Below, in pieces: positions 1 through 8,856 of a stretch of DNA of 64,000 bases. The translations under genes and the position numbers were made by a program. This DNA comes from Pseudomonas viridiflava (GTDB lineage: Bacteria > Pseudomonadota > Gammaproteobacteria > Pseudomonadales > Pseudomonadaceae), in contig NZ_UTKY01000031.1 of NCBI RefSeq assembly GCF_900583165.1, positions 124,001 through 188,000 on the forward strand, written 5' to 3'. Position 1 is the first letter of the stretch. Each line of letters starts with the position of its first letter. The notes beneath the pieces are model-generated. The model did no database searches. It saw only the letters and a program-made list of their open reading frames with translations, and was not told the origin of the DNA.

Positions 1-137
1 CGGGCAAAGTTGGCCTGGGTCTCAAACGGGGCATGGGCTTTTACCAACGCATCCAGCTTGGTGTGCGGCTCGTTGGTGATCTGGTTCAGGCGCTGGGAGC
101 GCAGGCTTGGGCGTTCTGCGGTGGGGGATGCGGTCAT
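1..137 (-). CDS. Biliverdin-producing haem oxygenase, N-terminal part (partial)
   Basis: Only the first 45 codons are inside the window; the gene runs off the left edge. The product starts MTASPTAERPSLRSQRLNQI and continues with a T-N-E-P-H-x-K-L-D segment. This looks like the first helix of Pseudomonas haem oxygenases, where the His of the H-x-x-L/K stretch would be the proximal haem ligand. The enzyme opens haem to biliverdin, CO and iron in the cytoplasm. It lies downstream of a haem receptor on the same strand, so the pair fits import followed by breakdown. A good terminator lies between them, so it probably has its own promoter. The ATG is preceded by AAGGACTTTTTCC. The short fragment limits certainty. 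Confidence 0.65.
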   Translation of the reverse strand, partial: MTASPTAERPSLRSQRLNQITNEPHTKLDALVKAHAPFETQANFA

Positions 138-221
138 GGAAAAAGTCCTTGAGAAGGGGAGCGCCTTTTTGCTCAAAAGAGAGCTGTTATCAACTAGACG
201 AACAAGAAGACGCGGCACAGT

Positions 222-263
222 AAAAAATCCTCACCTCGTCGAGGAAGTTTCGACGAAGTGAGG
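222..263 (-). terminator. Rho-independent terminator after the haem receptor
   Basis: On the minus strand a 6 + 7 bp stem with one mismatch (CCTCAC/GTGAGG outer, TCGTCGA/TCGACGA inner, 7-nt loop) is followed by a run of T (GATTTTTTAC). It sits 12 bp past the receptor stop codon and separates the receptor from the haem oxygenase gene. Confidence 0.75.
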
Positions 264-274
264 GCGCGGCGTTA

Positions 275-2845
275 TCAGATGTCCCAGATCAGGTTGAGCG
301 CAAAGTTGCGGCCGGGCTGGGTCAGGCGGTCGATGTTGGCGGGCGCGGTCACGCCGGCTTCGCCGACGCTGTCGAAGCTGCGCACGTCGTCCCAGTTCCA
401 GTATTTTTTGTCGGTCAGGTTGTAGAGGCCGCCGCTGAGGGTGACGTCATCGGTGACCTTGTAGAACCCGGTCAGGTCGACGATGCCGAAGCCTGGGGTC
501 TTGAACGGTGCCTTGGTGGTGTCGCCGTCGGGGGAGAAGAAGGTGGCGCTGTCGACACGGTTTTGCTTCTTGACCAGGGTCCAGCTGACCAGCGCGCCGT
601 AGTTATCCTGCTCGTAGCCCAGGCCAAAGACGCCCTTGAGCGGGTTGACGCTGTTGATCGGCTCGCCGGTGTCATCGTTGCGGCCGTACGCATAGGCCAC
701 CGAGCCTTGGGTATACAGGCCCTGTGGCGCGCCGAAGGCGTCGAGGTTCAGACGGCCCTTGGCTTCTACGCCCTGGATGGTGGCGCGCTTGATGTTGCTG
801 GGCTTGTATACGGCGCCGGTGGGGGATAGCTGCACGGCATCTTCATTAATGAAGTTGTCGTACTTGTTATAGAACACCGCGACGTCGAAGTTGCCTGATT
901 CAAAATTACCGCGCACTCCGGTCTCAAAGCTCTTGCTGCTTTCGGGCTTGAGGTTCGAATTGGGCTCTACCACGTAGCCTTCCTGCAGATTTTCAAAGCG
1001 GCCATACAGGGATTTTGCCGACGGCGTGCGGAAACCTTCGGCGTATTGGCCGAACCAGGTGTAGTTGTCGGTCAGGGCGTAGGTCAGGCCGAATTTCGGT
1101 GAAACGCGGTGCCAGGTCTTGGGGCTGTCGTCGTGCGAAAACTCCCGGTTCGGGTCGGTGGCGTTGAGGAAGTCCTCGGTCAGCTTGGGCTTGAGCTGGG
1201 TGTAGTCATAACGGACGCTGGGCAGGAAGGTCCATTTGCCCCAGTTGATCTGGTCTTGAACGAACAGCGCGTAGGTGTTGATGGTCGGGTCCGGGAAATC
1301 GCTGGCCGGTACGACGCGGTCGTTAGGGTTGGTGCTCGGGCCGCCAATGGCAGGGCAAGAGGCGCTGACGGTCAGGCACGTGGCGCTGCCGGTGCGTGAG
1401 CCGGTGACTTTCGCCTGCTTGAGGGTGGTGCCATAAGTAACAACGTGGTCGGTGTCACCGATGGCAAATGCTTTGTCCAGCTGGGCATCGAACACCCATT
1501 GTTTTTCCTCGTAGAGCGTCTGCCGATTGCGTTGCAAGTTGCGTGCGCCTGACACGTAGTGTTCGACGGTGGACTGGTCGGTCTTGGCGATCTGGTAGTT
1601 GAGGCTGGTCTTGATGCGATCAGCGAACAGCGTGTCCACGGAGATGCTGTTTTCCAGGCCGAAACGTTCGCGGGTGATGGTGTCGTTGCCCGAGCGCGCA
1701 CGGTACAGGTTGCTGTTGAACCCGGTGTTGTAGGGGCCGCCTACGGCGCTTTTCTGGTTGGTGTCGCGGTCGTCCTTGTATTTTTCGTAGGTGAAGCCCA
1801 GGCGGTTGTCATCACCATAGTTCCAGCCCAGCTTGGCCAGTACGTTGGTGGTGCGCGCGTCTTCCGGGTTGGCGCCGGTACGGTTCAGGCCGGTGAGGTT
1901 GTTGCCGTTATAGGTTTCAGTTTCGTGGCCGTTGCGTTGACTCAGGTGCAGCAAGCCGTCGAAGTCCTGCACGCGACCGGCGACGGTGCCGGAGGTGAGC
2001 CAGCTTTCGTCGGCGGAGCTGTAGCCGGTTTTGAGGCGGGCGCCGACGTCTTGGCCGGGTTTAATGATGTCGTCGGGGTCGAGGGTGAAGTAGCTCACTG
2101 CACCGCCGATGGCGCTGCTGCCGTAAAGGGCCGAGGCCGGGCCGCGCAGGATCTCGACGCGCTTGACGATTTCCGGGTCGACGTAGTTACGGCGGGTTTG
2201 TGCGTAAGGGCCGTTGGAAAAGTGATCGGGTACCTCGACGCCATCGACCTGGGTGAGGATGCGGTCGCCGTCGATGCCGCGGATGTTGAAGCCAGCATTG
2301 CCGGAGCGCGTACCGGCGCCACCGACGGAGACGCCCGGCTCGTAACGCACCAGGTCGCGGCTGTTGCCGACGTTGAGGCGGTCCAGTTCCTGGCGGTCGT
2401 GCACGCTGACGGTGCTGGGTACGCTGGTGACGTCCTGTTCGTGACGGGTGGCGCTGATGGTCACCTGTTGCAGGTTGAGGGTGCTGCCGGCGGCGCGTTT
2501 CTCCAGCACGATGTTGTTATTGCCGAGTTTGCGGTAGCTCAGGTTGGTCCCCACCAACAACTGGTCCAGGGCTTTCTCCGGCGACAGCGGGCCACGTGCG
2601 CCTGGGGACGACACACCCTGGCCCAGCTCCGCCGGCAAGCCGACTTGCCAGCCGGTCACGGTGGTGAAGGCGTTGAGAGCCGAGACCAGCGGTTGTTGCG
2701 CGATGCTGAAGTTGTAGTTGCCAAGGCTGCGCGACGCGGGTTCGGCGGCGGTGGCGGTCATCATCGGCGCGCCGGCCAGCAAGATGGCGGTGGTCAGCAA
2801 GGACAGCACGGGCGAAGAAGACCGGCGGTTGAAACGAGAGGACAT
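275..2845 (-). CDS. TonB-dependent haem/haemoglobin receptor with signalling (STN) domain
   Basis: This is an 856-residue outer-membrane receptor. A signal peptide covers about residues 1-34. A secretin/TonB short N-terminal (STN) domain follows at about 45-115, then the plug (about 130-250) and a beta barrel to the C-terminus. The STN domain marks transducers that report ligand binding to a FecR-type anti-sigma factor, and such a gene lies directly upstream with an ECF sigma gene. FRTP (about residue 605) and NSNL (about 628) resemble the FRAP and NPNL boxes of haem receptors; no His lies between them. Length and gene order resemble the Hxu system of P. aeruginosa more than Has, but orthology was not tested. 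A Fur-like box lies about 100 bp upstream. Confidence 0.9.
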   Translation of the reverse strand: MSSRFNRRSSSPVLSLLTTAILLAGAPMMTATAAEPASRSLGNYNFSIAQQPLVSALNAFTTVTGWQVGLPAELGQGVSSPGARGPLSPEKALDQLLVGTNLSYRKLGNNNIVLEKRAAGSTLNLQQVTISATRHEQDVTSVPSTVSVHDRQELDRLNVGNSRDLVRYEPGVSVGGAGTRSGNAGFNIRGIDGDRILTQVDGVEVPDHFSNGPYAQTRRNYVDPEIVKRVEILRGPASALYGSSAIGGAVSYFTLDPDDIIKPGQDVGARLKTGYSSADESWLTSGTVAGRVQDFDGLLHLSQRNGHETETYNGNNLTGLNRTGANPEDARTTNVLAKLGWNYGDDNRLGFTYEKYKDDRDTNQKSAVGGPYNTGFNSNLYRARSGNDTITRERFGLENSISVDTLFADRIKTSLNYQIAKTDQSTVEHYVSGARNLQRNRQTLYEEKQWVFDAQLDKAFAIGDTDHVVTYGTTLKQAKVTGSRTGSATCLTVSASCPAIGGPSTNPNDRVVPASDFPDPTINTYALFVQDQINWGKWTFLPSVRYDYTQLKPKLTEDFLNATDPNREFSHDDSPKTWHRVSPKFGLTYALTDNYTWFGQYAEGFRTPSAKSLYGRFENLQEGYVVEPNSNLKPESSKSFETGVRGNFESGNFDVAVFYNKYDNFINEDAVQLSPTGAVYKPSNIKRATIQGVEAKGRLNLDAFGAPQGLYTQGSVAYAYGRNDDTGEPINSVNPLKGVFGLGYEQDNYGALVSWTLVKKQNRVDSATFFSPDGDTTKAPFKTPGFGIVDLTGFYKVTDDVTLSGGLYNLTDKKYWNWDDVRSFDSVGEAGVTAPANIDRLTQPGRNFALNLIWDI

Positions 2846-2947
2846 CGAGAGCGCTCCGGGGTACGAATCTTATAGTTGCGAACTGAACAAATAGGAATCA
2901 GTTGCATTGGCTAAGACGAGACGTACCGTGGGTGGCTATCGAGTAAA

Positions 2948-2960
2948 AATAATTCTCATT
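2948..2960 (-). promoter_or_regulatory. Fur-like box upstream of the haem receptor
   Basis: The minus strand reads AATGAGAATTATT, a familiar half of the Fur 19-mer, in the gap between the FecR gene and the receptor. It suggests iron repression of the receptor in addition to control by the ECF sigma factor. Only one half is strong. Confidence 0.55.
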
Positions 2961-3928
2961 TAGTTCAGGATCACCAGCGCGGGGTATTCCGTGAGCTTGG
3001 CCGAGGTGATGTGTGCCAGCGAGCGCACCACGTCCAGGGGCTGGTCGAGTCGGTAGTTGCCGGTGACGGCGACACTGGCAAGCTGGTCGTTGGTGTTGAC
3101 GATCCAACCCGGGTAATAGCGGCGCAGTTCGGTGAGCACCTCGCTCATAGGGCAGTTTTCGAAGATGAGTCGGCCTTGTACCCACGCCAAGTCCCTGTTG
3201 GCATCAACCTTGGCAGGTGCGCCAAAGCCTTTAGGGCCGATGCGGATACTCTCACCGGCACTCAGGCGTACCCGGGCGTCGTTGACGGTGTTGCTCAAGT
3301 CCACGTTGCCGCGCTGCACCTGCACTTGAGCTTCGCCATTGAGGTAGCGCACGGCGAAGTCGGTATCGCGCACACTGGCGCGCACCGGGCCGGCGTCGAT
3401 TTCCAGGGGCAGGCCGTGATTGGGCAGGATTTCGAAAAATGCTTCGCCTTGGTAGAGGCGGGCGATGCGTTGATGGTCCTTGATGCTGCTGGAAAACGCC
3501 GAGTTGGTGTTGAGCAGTACTTTAGAGCCATCGTCCAGTTGCAACCGTTGGCGTTCGCCCACCACGGTAAGGTGGTCGGCTTGCAGGCGCACCGGCAGGT
3601 TGCTGAAGCTGAACAGGCCGATCAGCAGCACGGCGGCGGTGGCCAGGGGTTTCCAATGGGGTTTGATGCGGCGCCAGGCGCTCGGCTTGCGGGGGGCGGC
3701 CAGGGCGACGGCGGCACTGTGCACTGGTGCGCCACCCCAGGCAGCCTGCGCCTTGGCGAAAGCTTCGGCGTGGGTTGGATCGCTGGCGAGCCAAGCTTCA
3801 AATTCGGCCTGCTGCCCGGGCTGCGGGCACTGCAGGGCGATCAGCCAGTCGAGGGCTTGGTCCATAGCCACATCTTGCAACACCTCATGAGCCAGCGCAT
3901 GGGGATGCGGTTTAATCGGGTCGGTCAC
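2960..3928 (-). CDS. FecR-family anti-sigma factor / sigma regulator
   Basis: The 322-residue product has a cytoplasmic DUF4880-type N-terminal region (about 20-65, with A-L-D-W-L and F-E-A-W-L), one membrane helix at about 93-110, a periplasmic FecR domain (about 118-215) and a C-terminal STN-like region (about 255-320). In such systems the N-terminus holds the sigma factor, and the periplasmic part senses the STN domain of the loaded receptor. It lies between the ECF sigma gene and the receptor, the usual order. The start is GTG with GAGG about 12 nt upstream. By position it would be the HxuR-like regulator of the haem receptor. Confidence 0.88.
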   Translation of the reverse strand: MTDPIKPHPHALAHEVLQDVAMDQALDWLIALQCPQPGQQAEFEAWLASDPTHAEAFAKAQAAWGGAPVHSAAVALAAPRKPSAWRRIKPHWKPLATAAVLLIGLFSFSNLPVRLQADHLTVVGERQRLQLDDGSKVLLNTNSAFSSSIKDHQRIARLYQGEAFFEILPNHGLPLEIDAGPVRASVRDTDFAVRYLNGEAQVQVQRGNVDLSNTVNDARVRLSAGESIRIGPKGFGAPAKVDANRDLAWVQGRLIFENCPMSEVLTELRRYYPGWIVNTNDQLASVAVTGNYRLDQPLDVVRSLAHITSAKLTEYPALVILN

Positions 3929-3990
3929 GGTGTGCCTCGGGTCTTCGCCACGTTTTAATCAATCTTCCTACAGCTCGGGTCGGATGAAGC

Positions 3991-4509
3991 TTACGACCGA
4001 TCCAACCTTTGGGCCACACCTACGCAGATGGCCATGATCAATTTCAGCTCCTTTTGCACGGTGCTCAAGGACACGTCCAACTGATCGGCAATCTCTTGGT
4101 AGCTGCAGCCGTGCAGGCGGCTGAGGATGAAGATTTGTTGCTGGCGCGCGCTCAGCTGACCGAGGCTGACGCTCAGCGCTTCCAGCATCTGCTCGGCCTG
4201 TGTCGCATCTTCGGGAGTGCTGATGGGGGCGGCAACGCTTTGCAGGACATCCAGCGGGACATCTTCCTGCAGTGTACGGGCCTGGATTCGGCGCGAGCGC
4301 AGGTGATCCAGCGCCAGATTGCGCGCGGTTTGATAGACGAAGGGTTCGAGGTGATCGATGGGCCGCTCGCTCAGGGCCCGGGTGACGCGCAGGTAGGTTT
4401 CCTGCAACAGGTCCTCGGCGGTGCTGTGGTTATTCACCATGCGCTGCAAGGTGCGAAGCAGAATCACCCGTTGGGTGAGAAAGACTTGGTTGAAGCGAGA
4501 TTGGCTCAC
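3991..4509 (-). CDS. ECF sigma factor, FecI/PvdS-like
   Basis: The 172-residue protein has only sigma regions 2 (about 10-75) and 4 (about 115-165). It has the E-D-L-L-Q-E-T-Y-L motif of region 2 and a C-S-Y-Q-E-I-A-D-Q-L helix-turn-helix in region 4. This is an iron-starvation ECF sigma factor that would transcribe the downstream receptor when the FecR protein signals. The start is GTG; no strong ribosome-binding site is visible. A near-perfect Fur palindrome 27 bp upstream indicates iron repression. Functionally it would correspond to HxuI-type regulators. Confidence 0.9.
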   Translation of the reverse strand: MSQSRFNQVFLTQRVILLRTLQRMVNNHSTAEDLLQETYLRVTRALSERPIDHLEPFVYQTARNLALDHLRSRRIQARTLQEDVPLDVLQSVAAPISTPEDATQAEQMLEALSVSLGQLSARQQQIFILSRLHGCSYQEIADQLDVSLSTVQKELKLIMAICVGVAQRLDRS

Positions 4510-4535
4510 AGTGATACCAGACCGATTTGCAGTTA

Positions 4536-4552
4536 ATGATAATGCTTATCAT
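4536..4552 (-). promoter_or_regulatory. Fur box upstream of the ECF sigma gene
   Basis: ATGATAA-TGC-TTATCAT is a perfect 7-3-7 palindrome matching the core of the Fur consensus. It lies 27 bp before the ECF sigma start codon, where it would cover the promoter. Confidence 0.85.
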
Positions 4553-4599
4553 CAACTGAAATGGCAAGTGGCTATTTCCGCGAGCCAGCGCACAACCAA

Positions 4600-4688
4600 T
4601 GTGGGAGGGGGCTTGCTCTCGATGGCGGTGTATCAGTCAATTTATGTATGACTGAGCCACCGCCATCGGGAGCAAGCCCCCTCCCACA
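4600..4688. repeat. REPIN: two inverted REP elements
   Basis: A REP (GTGGGAGGGGGCTTGC) and its inverse flank a spacer that itself contains the inverted pair ATGGCGGTG and CACCGCCAT. The left copy has CTCTCGAT in place of CCCCCGAT. It lies 22 bp beyond the 3' end of gap and may end its transcript. Confidence 0.9.
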
Positions 4689-4709
4689 AGGAGCCCTATA
4701 TAACGCCAG

Positions 4710-5711
4710 TTATTCAGCGTTGCACAGCGCCAGGCAGTTATCGAGCATACGGTTGGAGAAGCCCCACTCGTTGTCATACCACGCCAGTACTTTCAGCAAT
4801 TTGCCGCTGACCTTGGTGTGATTGGCATCGAAGATCGACGACAACGGGTTGTGGTTGAAGTCACTGGAAACCAGCGGCAGGGTGTTGTAGCCGAGGATCT
4901 TCGAGTGCTGGCTGGCTTCCTTGAGCAGCGCATTGACCTCTTCGGCCGTGGCGTCTTTCTTCAACTGCACGGTAAGGTCGACCAGCGACACGTTGATCAC
5001 GGGTACACGCACCGCCATGCCGGTCAATTTGCCCGCCAGTTCCGGCAACACCAGACCGACCGCTTCGGCGGCGCCGGTCTTGCTTGGGATCATGTTCTGG
5101 GTGGCCGAACGCGCGCGGTACGGGTCGGTGTGGTAGACGTCGGTCAGGTTCTGGTCGTTGGTGTAAGCATGGATGGTGGTCATCAGGCCGCTTTCGATGC
5201 CCAGTTCGCGATGCAATACCTGGGCGACCGGCGCCAGGCAGTTGGTGGTGCACGATGCGTTGGAGATGATCTGGTGGGATTGACGCAGAATGTCATGGTT
5301 CACCCCGTAGACCACGGTGGCGTCTGCGCCCTTGGCTGGTGCAGAAATGATCACCTTGCGTGCGCCGGCGGTAATATGGGCGGCAGCCTTGTCACGGTCG
5401 GTGAACAGACCGGTGCACTCGAACACCACGTCGATCTTGTGCGCAGCCCACGGCAGGTCGGCGGGGTTGCGAATGGCACTGACGGCGATCCGGTCACCGT
5501 TGACGGTCAGGCTTTCCTGATCGTGAGCGACCTCTGCTTCGAATGTGCCATGGACGGTGTCGTATTTGAGCAGGTGGGCATTGATCGAACTGTCGCCCAG
5601 GTCGTTGATGGCGACGATCTGCAAATCCTGGCGGTAGCCTTGGGTATACAGTGCGCGCAGGACATTACGGCCGATACGGCCAAAACCATTGATTGCGATA
5701 CGAAGAGTCAT
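4710..5711 (-). CDS. gap: Glyceraldehyde-3-phosphate dehydrogenase, type I
   Basis: The 333-residue protein oxidises glyceraldehyde 3-phosphate to 1,3-bisphosphoglycerate with NAD+. The Rossmann motif NGFGRIG is at residues 8-14. The catalytic Cys154 is in SNASCTTNC and the partner His181 in T-I-H-A-Y-T. It is divergent from edd across a 221-bp gap with two HexR-type operators, as in P. aeruginosa and P. putida, where HexR links this gene to Entner-Doudoroff flux. Length is normal for the family. Confidence 0.97.
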   Translation of the reverse strand: MTLRIAINGFGRIGRNVLRALYTQGYRQDLQIVAINDLGDSSINAHLLKYDTVHGTFEAEVAHDQESLTVNGDRIAVSAIRNPADLPWAAHKIDVVFECTGLFTDRDKAAAHITAGARKVIISAPAKGADATVVYGVNHDILRQSHQIISNASCTTNCLAPVAQVLHRELGIESGLMTTIHAYTNDQNLTDVYHTDPYRARSATQNMIPSKTGAAEAVGLVLPELAGKLTGMAVRVPVINVSLVDLTVQLKKDATAEEVNALLKEASQHSKILGYNTLPLVSSDFNHNPLSSIFDANHTKVSGKLLKVLAWYDNEWGFSNRMLDNCLALCNAE

Positions 5712-5735
5712 TGGAAAGTGCCTGTCGTCGATTTG

Positions 5736-5750
5736 TTGTAAGAATTACAA
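5736..5750 (-). promoter_or_regulatory. HexR operator, gap side
   Basis: TTGTAAGAATTACAA matches the published Pseudomonas HexR consensus TTGT-N7/8-ACAA exactly. It is 24 bp upstream of the gap start codon. Confidence 0.8.
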
Positions 5751-5797
5751 GATTATTCGCATAAAAATAGAAAACAAGCCTTTTTAGTGGCAATATT

Positions 5798-5812
5798 TTG
5801 TTCAATCTACAA
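5798..5812 (+). promoter_or_regulatory. HexR operator, edd side
   Basis: TTGTTCAATCTACAA is a second exact TTGT-N7-ACAA match, about 120 bp upstream of the edd start. With the site at 5736 it gives each divergent transcript its own operator. HexR releases DNA when it binds 2-keto-3-deoxy-6-phosphogluconate. Confidence 0.8.
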
Positions 5813-5932
5813 CGAGTGACCTGAATCAACTGGTCCGATGATTCAAACGACACCCTGCCATCCCATGCGCTGCGGGCGTTTGATCAGCATAGACACTCAG
5901 GTCGCCACATCCGTTAGCCTGGAGTTCTACAC

Positions 5933-7759
5933 ATGCATCCCCGCGTTCTTGAGGTCACCGAACGGCTTATCGCCCGCAGCCGCGCCACCCGCGAGGCTTA
6001 CCTTGCGCTTATTCGCGGCGCAGCCAGCGACGGTCCGATGCGCGGCAAGCTGCAATGCGCTAACTTCGCCCACGGCGTAGCCGGTTGCGGCACTGAAGAT
6101 AAAAATAGTCTGCGCATGATGAATGCCGCCAACGTGGCAATTGTTTCGTCATATAACGACATGCTCTCGGCGCACCAGCCGTACGAACATTTTCCCGAAC
6201 AGATCAAGAAAGCCCTGCGCGAAGTCGGCTCGGTCGGCCAGTTCGCCGGCGGCACCCCGGCGATGTGCGACGGTGTCACCCAAGGCGAACCCGGCATGGA
6301 GCTGAGCCTGCTCAGCCGCGAAGTCATTGCGATGTCTACGGCGGTAGCGCTGTCCCACAATATGTTCGACGCCGCGCTGATGTTGGGTATCTGCGACAAG
6401 ATCGTGCCGGGCCTGATGATGGGCGCGCTGCGCTACGGCCACCTGCCGATGATCTTCGTCCCTGGCGGCCCGATGCCCTCCGGTATCTCCAACAAGCAGA
6501 AAGCCGACGTGCGCCAGCGCTATGCCGAAGGCAAGGCCTCCCGCGAAGAGCTGCTGGAATCGGAGATGAAGTCCTACCACAGCCCCGGCACCTGCACGTT
6601 CTATGGCACCGCCAACACCAACCAACTGCTGATGGAAGTGATGGGCCTGCACCTGCCCGGCGCCTCGTTCGTCAACCCGTACACGCCGCTGCGTGACGCG
6701 CTCACCCGCGAAGCTGCGCACCAGGTCACGCGCTTGACCAAGGTCAACGGCAACTTCACGCCGATCGGCGAGATCGTCGACGAGAAGTCCATCGTCAACT
6801 CCATCATCGCGCTCAACGCCACGGGCGGGTCCACCAACCACACCCTGCACATGCCAGCCATCGCCATGTCGGCGGGCATCATTCTGACGTGGGATGACAT
6901 GGCCGACCTCTCCGAGGTAGTGCCGACCCTGTCCCACGTGTATCCAAACGGCAAGGCCGATATCAACCACTTCCAGGCGGCGGGCGGCATGTCGTTCCTG
7001 ATCCGCGAACTGTTGGAAGCCGGCCTGCTCCACGAAGACGTCAACACCGTGGCCGGCAAGGGCTTGAGCCGCTACACCCAGGAACCGTTTCTGGTGGACG
7101 GCGAGTTGATCTGGCGCGACGGCCCGATCGAAAGCCTCGACGAAAGCATCCTGCGCCCGGTGGCTCGTGCGTTCTCGCCAGAAGGCGGCTTGCGCGTGAT
7201 GGAAGGCAACCTCGGGCGTGGCGTGATGAAAGTCTCGGCCGTGGCCCCTGAGCATCAGATCGTCGAAGCACCGGCGGTGGTGTTCCAGGACCAGCAAGAC
7301 CTGGCGGACGCATTCAAGGCCGGCCAACTGGAAAAAGACTTCGTTGCGGTCATGCGCTTCCAGGGCCCGCGCTCCAACGGCATGCCCGAATTGCACAAGA
7401 TGACCCCGTTCCTCGGCGTGTTGCAGGACCGTGGTTTTAAAGTCGCGTTGGTGACAGACGGGCGGATGTCCGGCGCCTCGGGTAAGATTCCCGCCGCGAT
7501 CCACGTCAACCCCGAAGCCCAGAGCGGCGGGCCACTCGCGCGGGTGCGTGATGGCGATATCATTCGCGTCGATGGCGTGAAGGGCACCCTGGAGCTTAAG
7601 GTGGACGCCGAAGAATTTGCAGCGCGCGCACCCGCCACGGGCCTGTTGGGCAATAACGTGGGGGCCGGTCGCGAGCTGTTTGCATTTATGCGCATGGCCG
7701 CAAGCTCCGCAGAGCAAGGCGCCAGCGCCTTTACCTCTGCCTTGGAGACGCTTAAGTGA
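5933..7759 (+). CDS. edd: 6-Phosphogluconate dehydratase
   Basis: The 608-residue enzyme belongs to the IlvD/Edd iron-sulphur dehydratases. It converts 6-phosphogluconate to 2-keto-3-deoxy-6-phosphogluconate, the first committed Entner-Doudoroff step. Typical segments include [11 protein letters not shown] near residue 110, the [12 protein letters not shown] cysteine segment near 220, and [12 protein letters not shown] near 510. The ATG follows CTGGAG. Its end overlaps the glk GTG by four bases, so the two are translationally coupled. Confidence 0.97.
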   Translation: MHPRVLEVTERLIARSRATREAYLALIRGAASDGPMRGKLQCANFAHGVAGCGTEDKNSLRMMNAANVAIVSSYNDMLSAHQPYEHFPEQIKKALREVGSVGQFAGGTPAMCDGVTQGEPGMELSLLSREVIAMSTAVALSHNMFDAALMLGICDKIVPGLMMGALRYGHLPMIFVPGGPMPSGISNKQKADVRQRYAEGKASREELLESEMKSYHSPGTCTFYGTANTNQLLMEVMGLHLPGASFVNPYTPLRDALTREAAHQVTRLTKVNGNFTPIGEIVDEKSIVNSIIALNATGGSTNHTLHMPAIAMSAGIILTWDDMADLSEVVPTLSHVYPNGKADINHFQAAGGMSFLIRELLEAGLLHEDVNTVAGKGLSRYTQEPFLVDGELIWRDGPIESLDESILRPVARAFSPEGGLRVMEGNLGRGVMKVSAVAPEHQIVEAPAVVFQDQQDLADAFKAGQLEKDFVAVMRFQGPRSNGMPELHKMTPFLGVLQDRGFKVALVTDGRMSGASGKIPAAIHVNPEAQSGGPLARVRDGDIIRVDGVKGTLELKVDAEEFAARAPATGLLGNNVGAGRELFAFMRMAASSAEQGASAFTSALETLK

Positions 7760-8712
7760 AGCTTGCGCTGGTCGGTGATATTGGTGGAACCAACGCCCGT
7801 TTTGCGTTGTGGCGGGACCAGGAGCTGCATTCGATCCGCGTGCACGCCACGGCGGATTACCCGAGCCCTGAGGACGCCATCAAGGTGTACCTCATGGAAG
7901 AAGGCCTGGACATCGGCGCTATCGGTGCAGTGTGCCTGTCGGTGGCAGGGCCGGTGAGTGGCGATGAATTCAAGTTCACCAACAACCACTGGCGCTTGAG
8001 CAAGACGGCGTTTTGCAAGACGTTGCAGGTGGATGAACTGCTGCTGGTCAATGACTTCTCGGCCATGGCCCTGGGCATGACCCGCCTCAAGCCTGACGAA
8101 TTTCGCGTGGTTTGCGCAGGCACGCCGGAACCGTTGCGCCCGGCGGTGGTGATCGGCCCGGGCACCGGCCTGGGTGTCGGCACCCTGCTGGATCTCGGAG
8201 CTGGCCGCTTTGCCGCGCTGCCGGGGGAGGGCGGCCATGTCGACCTGCCCCTGAGCAGTCCGCGTGAAACCCAGCTGTGGCAGCATATCCACAGTGAAAT
8301 CGGCCATGTCAGCGCCGAGACCGCCCTGAGCGGTGGAGGCTTGCCGCGTCTGTACCGGGCCATTTGTGCGGTCGACGGGCACACGCCGGTATTGGACACG
8401 CCAGAAGCCATCACGGCGGCTGGCCTGGCCGGCGACCCGGTGGCCATGGAAGTTCTGGACCAGTTCAGCATCTGGCTGGGCCGGGTGGCGGGTAACAACG
8501 TGTTGACCACCGGCGGTCGCGGTGGTGTGTATATCGTGGGCGGGGTGATTCCGAGGTTTGCCGACTTCTTTATCACCAGTGGTTTCGCCAAGAGCTTTCG
8601 CGACAAGGGCTGCATGAGTGACTACTTCAAGGGGATTCCGGTGTGGTTGGTGACGGCGCCGTATTCCGGGTTGACTGGGGCGGGTGTGGCACTTGAGCAG
8701 GCTTTTGCGTAG
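7756..8712 (+). CDS. glk: Glucokinase
   Basis: The 318-residue cytoplasmic kinase phosphorylates glucose to glucose 6-phosphate with ATP. The N-terminal phosphate-binding motif is [10 protein letters not shown] (about residues 8-17), and a second glycine-rich G-P-G-T-G-L-G-V-G lies near 135. The GTG start is inside the edd stop (GTGA overlap). The gene is followed by a REPIN and then the GltR/GltS regulators, the P. aeruginosa PA3194-PA3191 order. Confidence 0.95.
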   Translation: MKLALVGDIGGTNARFALWRDQELHSIRVHATADYPSPEDAIKVYLMEEGLDIGAIGAVCLSVAGPVSGDEFKFTNNHWRLSKTAFCKTLQVDELLLVNDFSAMALGMTRLKPDEFRVVCAGTPEPLRPAVVIGPGTGLGVGTLLDLGAGRFAALPGEGGHVDLPLSSPRETQLWQHIHSEIGHVSAETALSGGGLPRLYRAICAVDGHTPVLDTPEAITAAGLAGDPVAMEVLDQFSIWLGRVAGNNVLTTGGRGGVYIVGGVIPRFADFFITSGFAKSFRDKGCMSDYFKGIPVWLVTAPYSGLTGAGVALEQAFA

Positions 8713-8726
8713 GCAGTGATGGCCCT

Positions 8727-8799
8727 ATCGGGGGCAAGCCCCCTCCCACATTTTGATATGTGAATACATTCAAAGTGTGGGAGGGGGCTTGCCCCCGAT
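8727..8799. repeat. REPIN: two inverted REP elements
   Basis: ATCGGGGGCAAGCCCCCTCC and its inverse flank a short spacer, with full-length REP sequence on both sides. It separates glk from gltR and could weaken read-through. Confidence 0.92.
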
Positions 8800-8838
8800 G
8801 GCGGCCTCAAGGGCACCAAATGACTTAAGCTTCGCCAT

Positions 8839-8851
8839 AACAACAAGGAGG
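8839..8851 (+). promoter_or_regulatory. Crc/Hfq-type CA motif overlapping the gltR ribosome-binding site
   Basis: AACAACAA fits the A-rich AAnAAnAA motif recognised by Hfq/Crc in Pseudomonas catabolite repression. It runs directly into the GGAGG Shine-Dalgarno six bases before the GTG start, the position expected for translational blocking. Confidence 0.65.
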
Positions 8852-8856
8852 CCCCC

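Noticed and set aside
1559..2875. 438-codon open frame on the plus strand opposite the haem receptor
   Set aside because: It is an antisense shadow caused by GC-rich third positions; it shows no family motif and the receptor on the other strand is certain.
4561..4821. Frames that cross REP elements (also 8622-8879 and 22095-22280)
   Set aside because: They translate the palindrome and its spacer; the nucleotide repeat, not protein, is the conserved feature.
6149..7717. 522-codon frame antisense to edd
   Set aside because: Low-complexity His/Gln/Arg-rich translation with no domain; fully covered by a certain gene.
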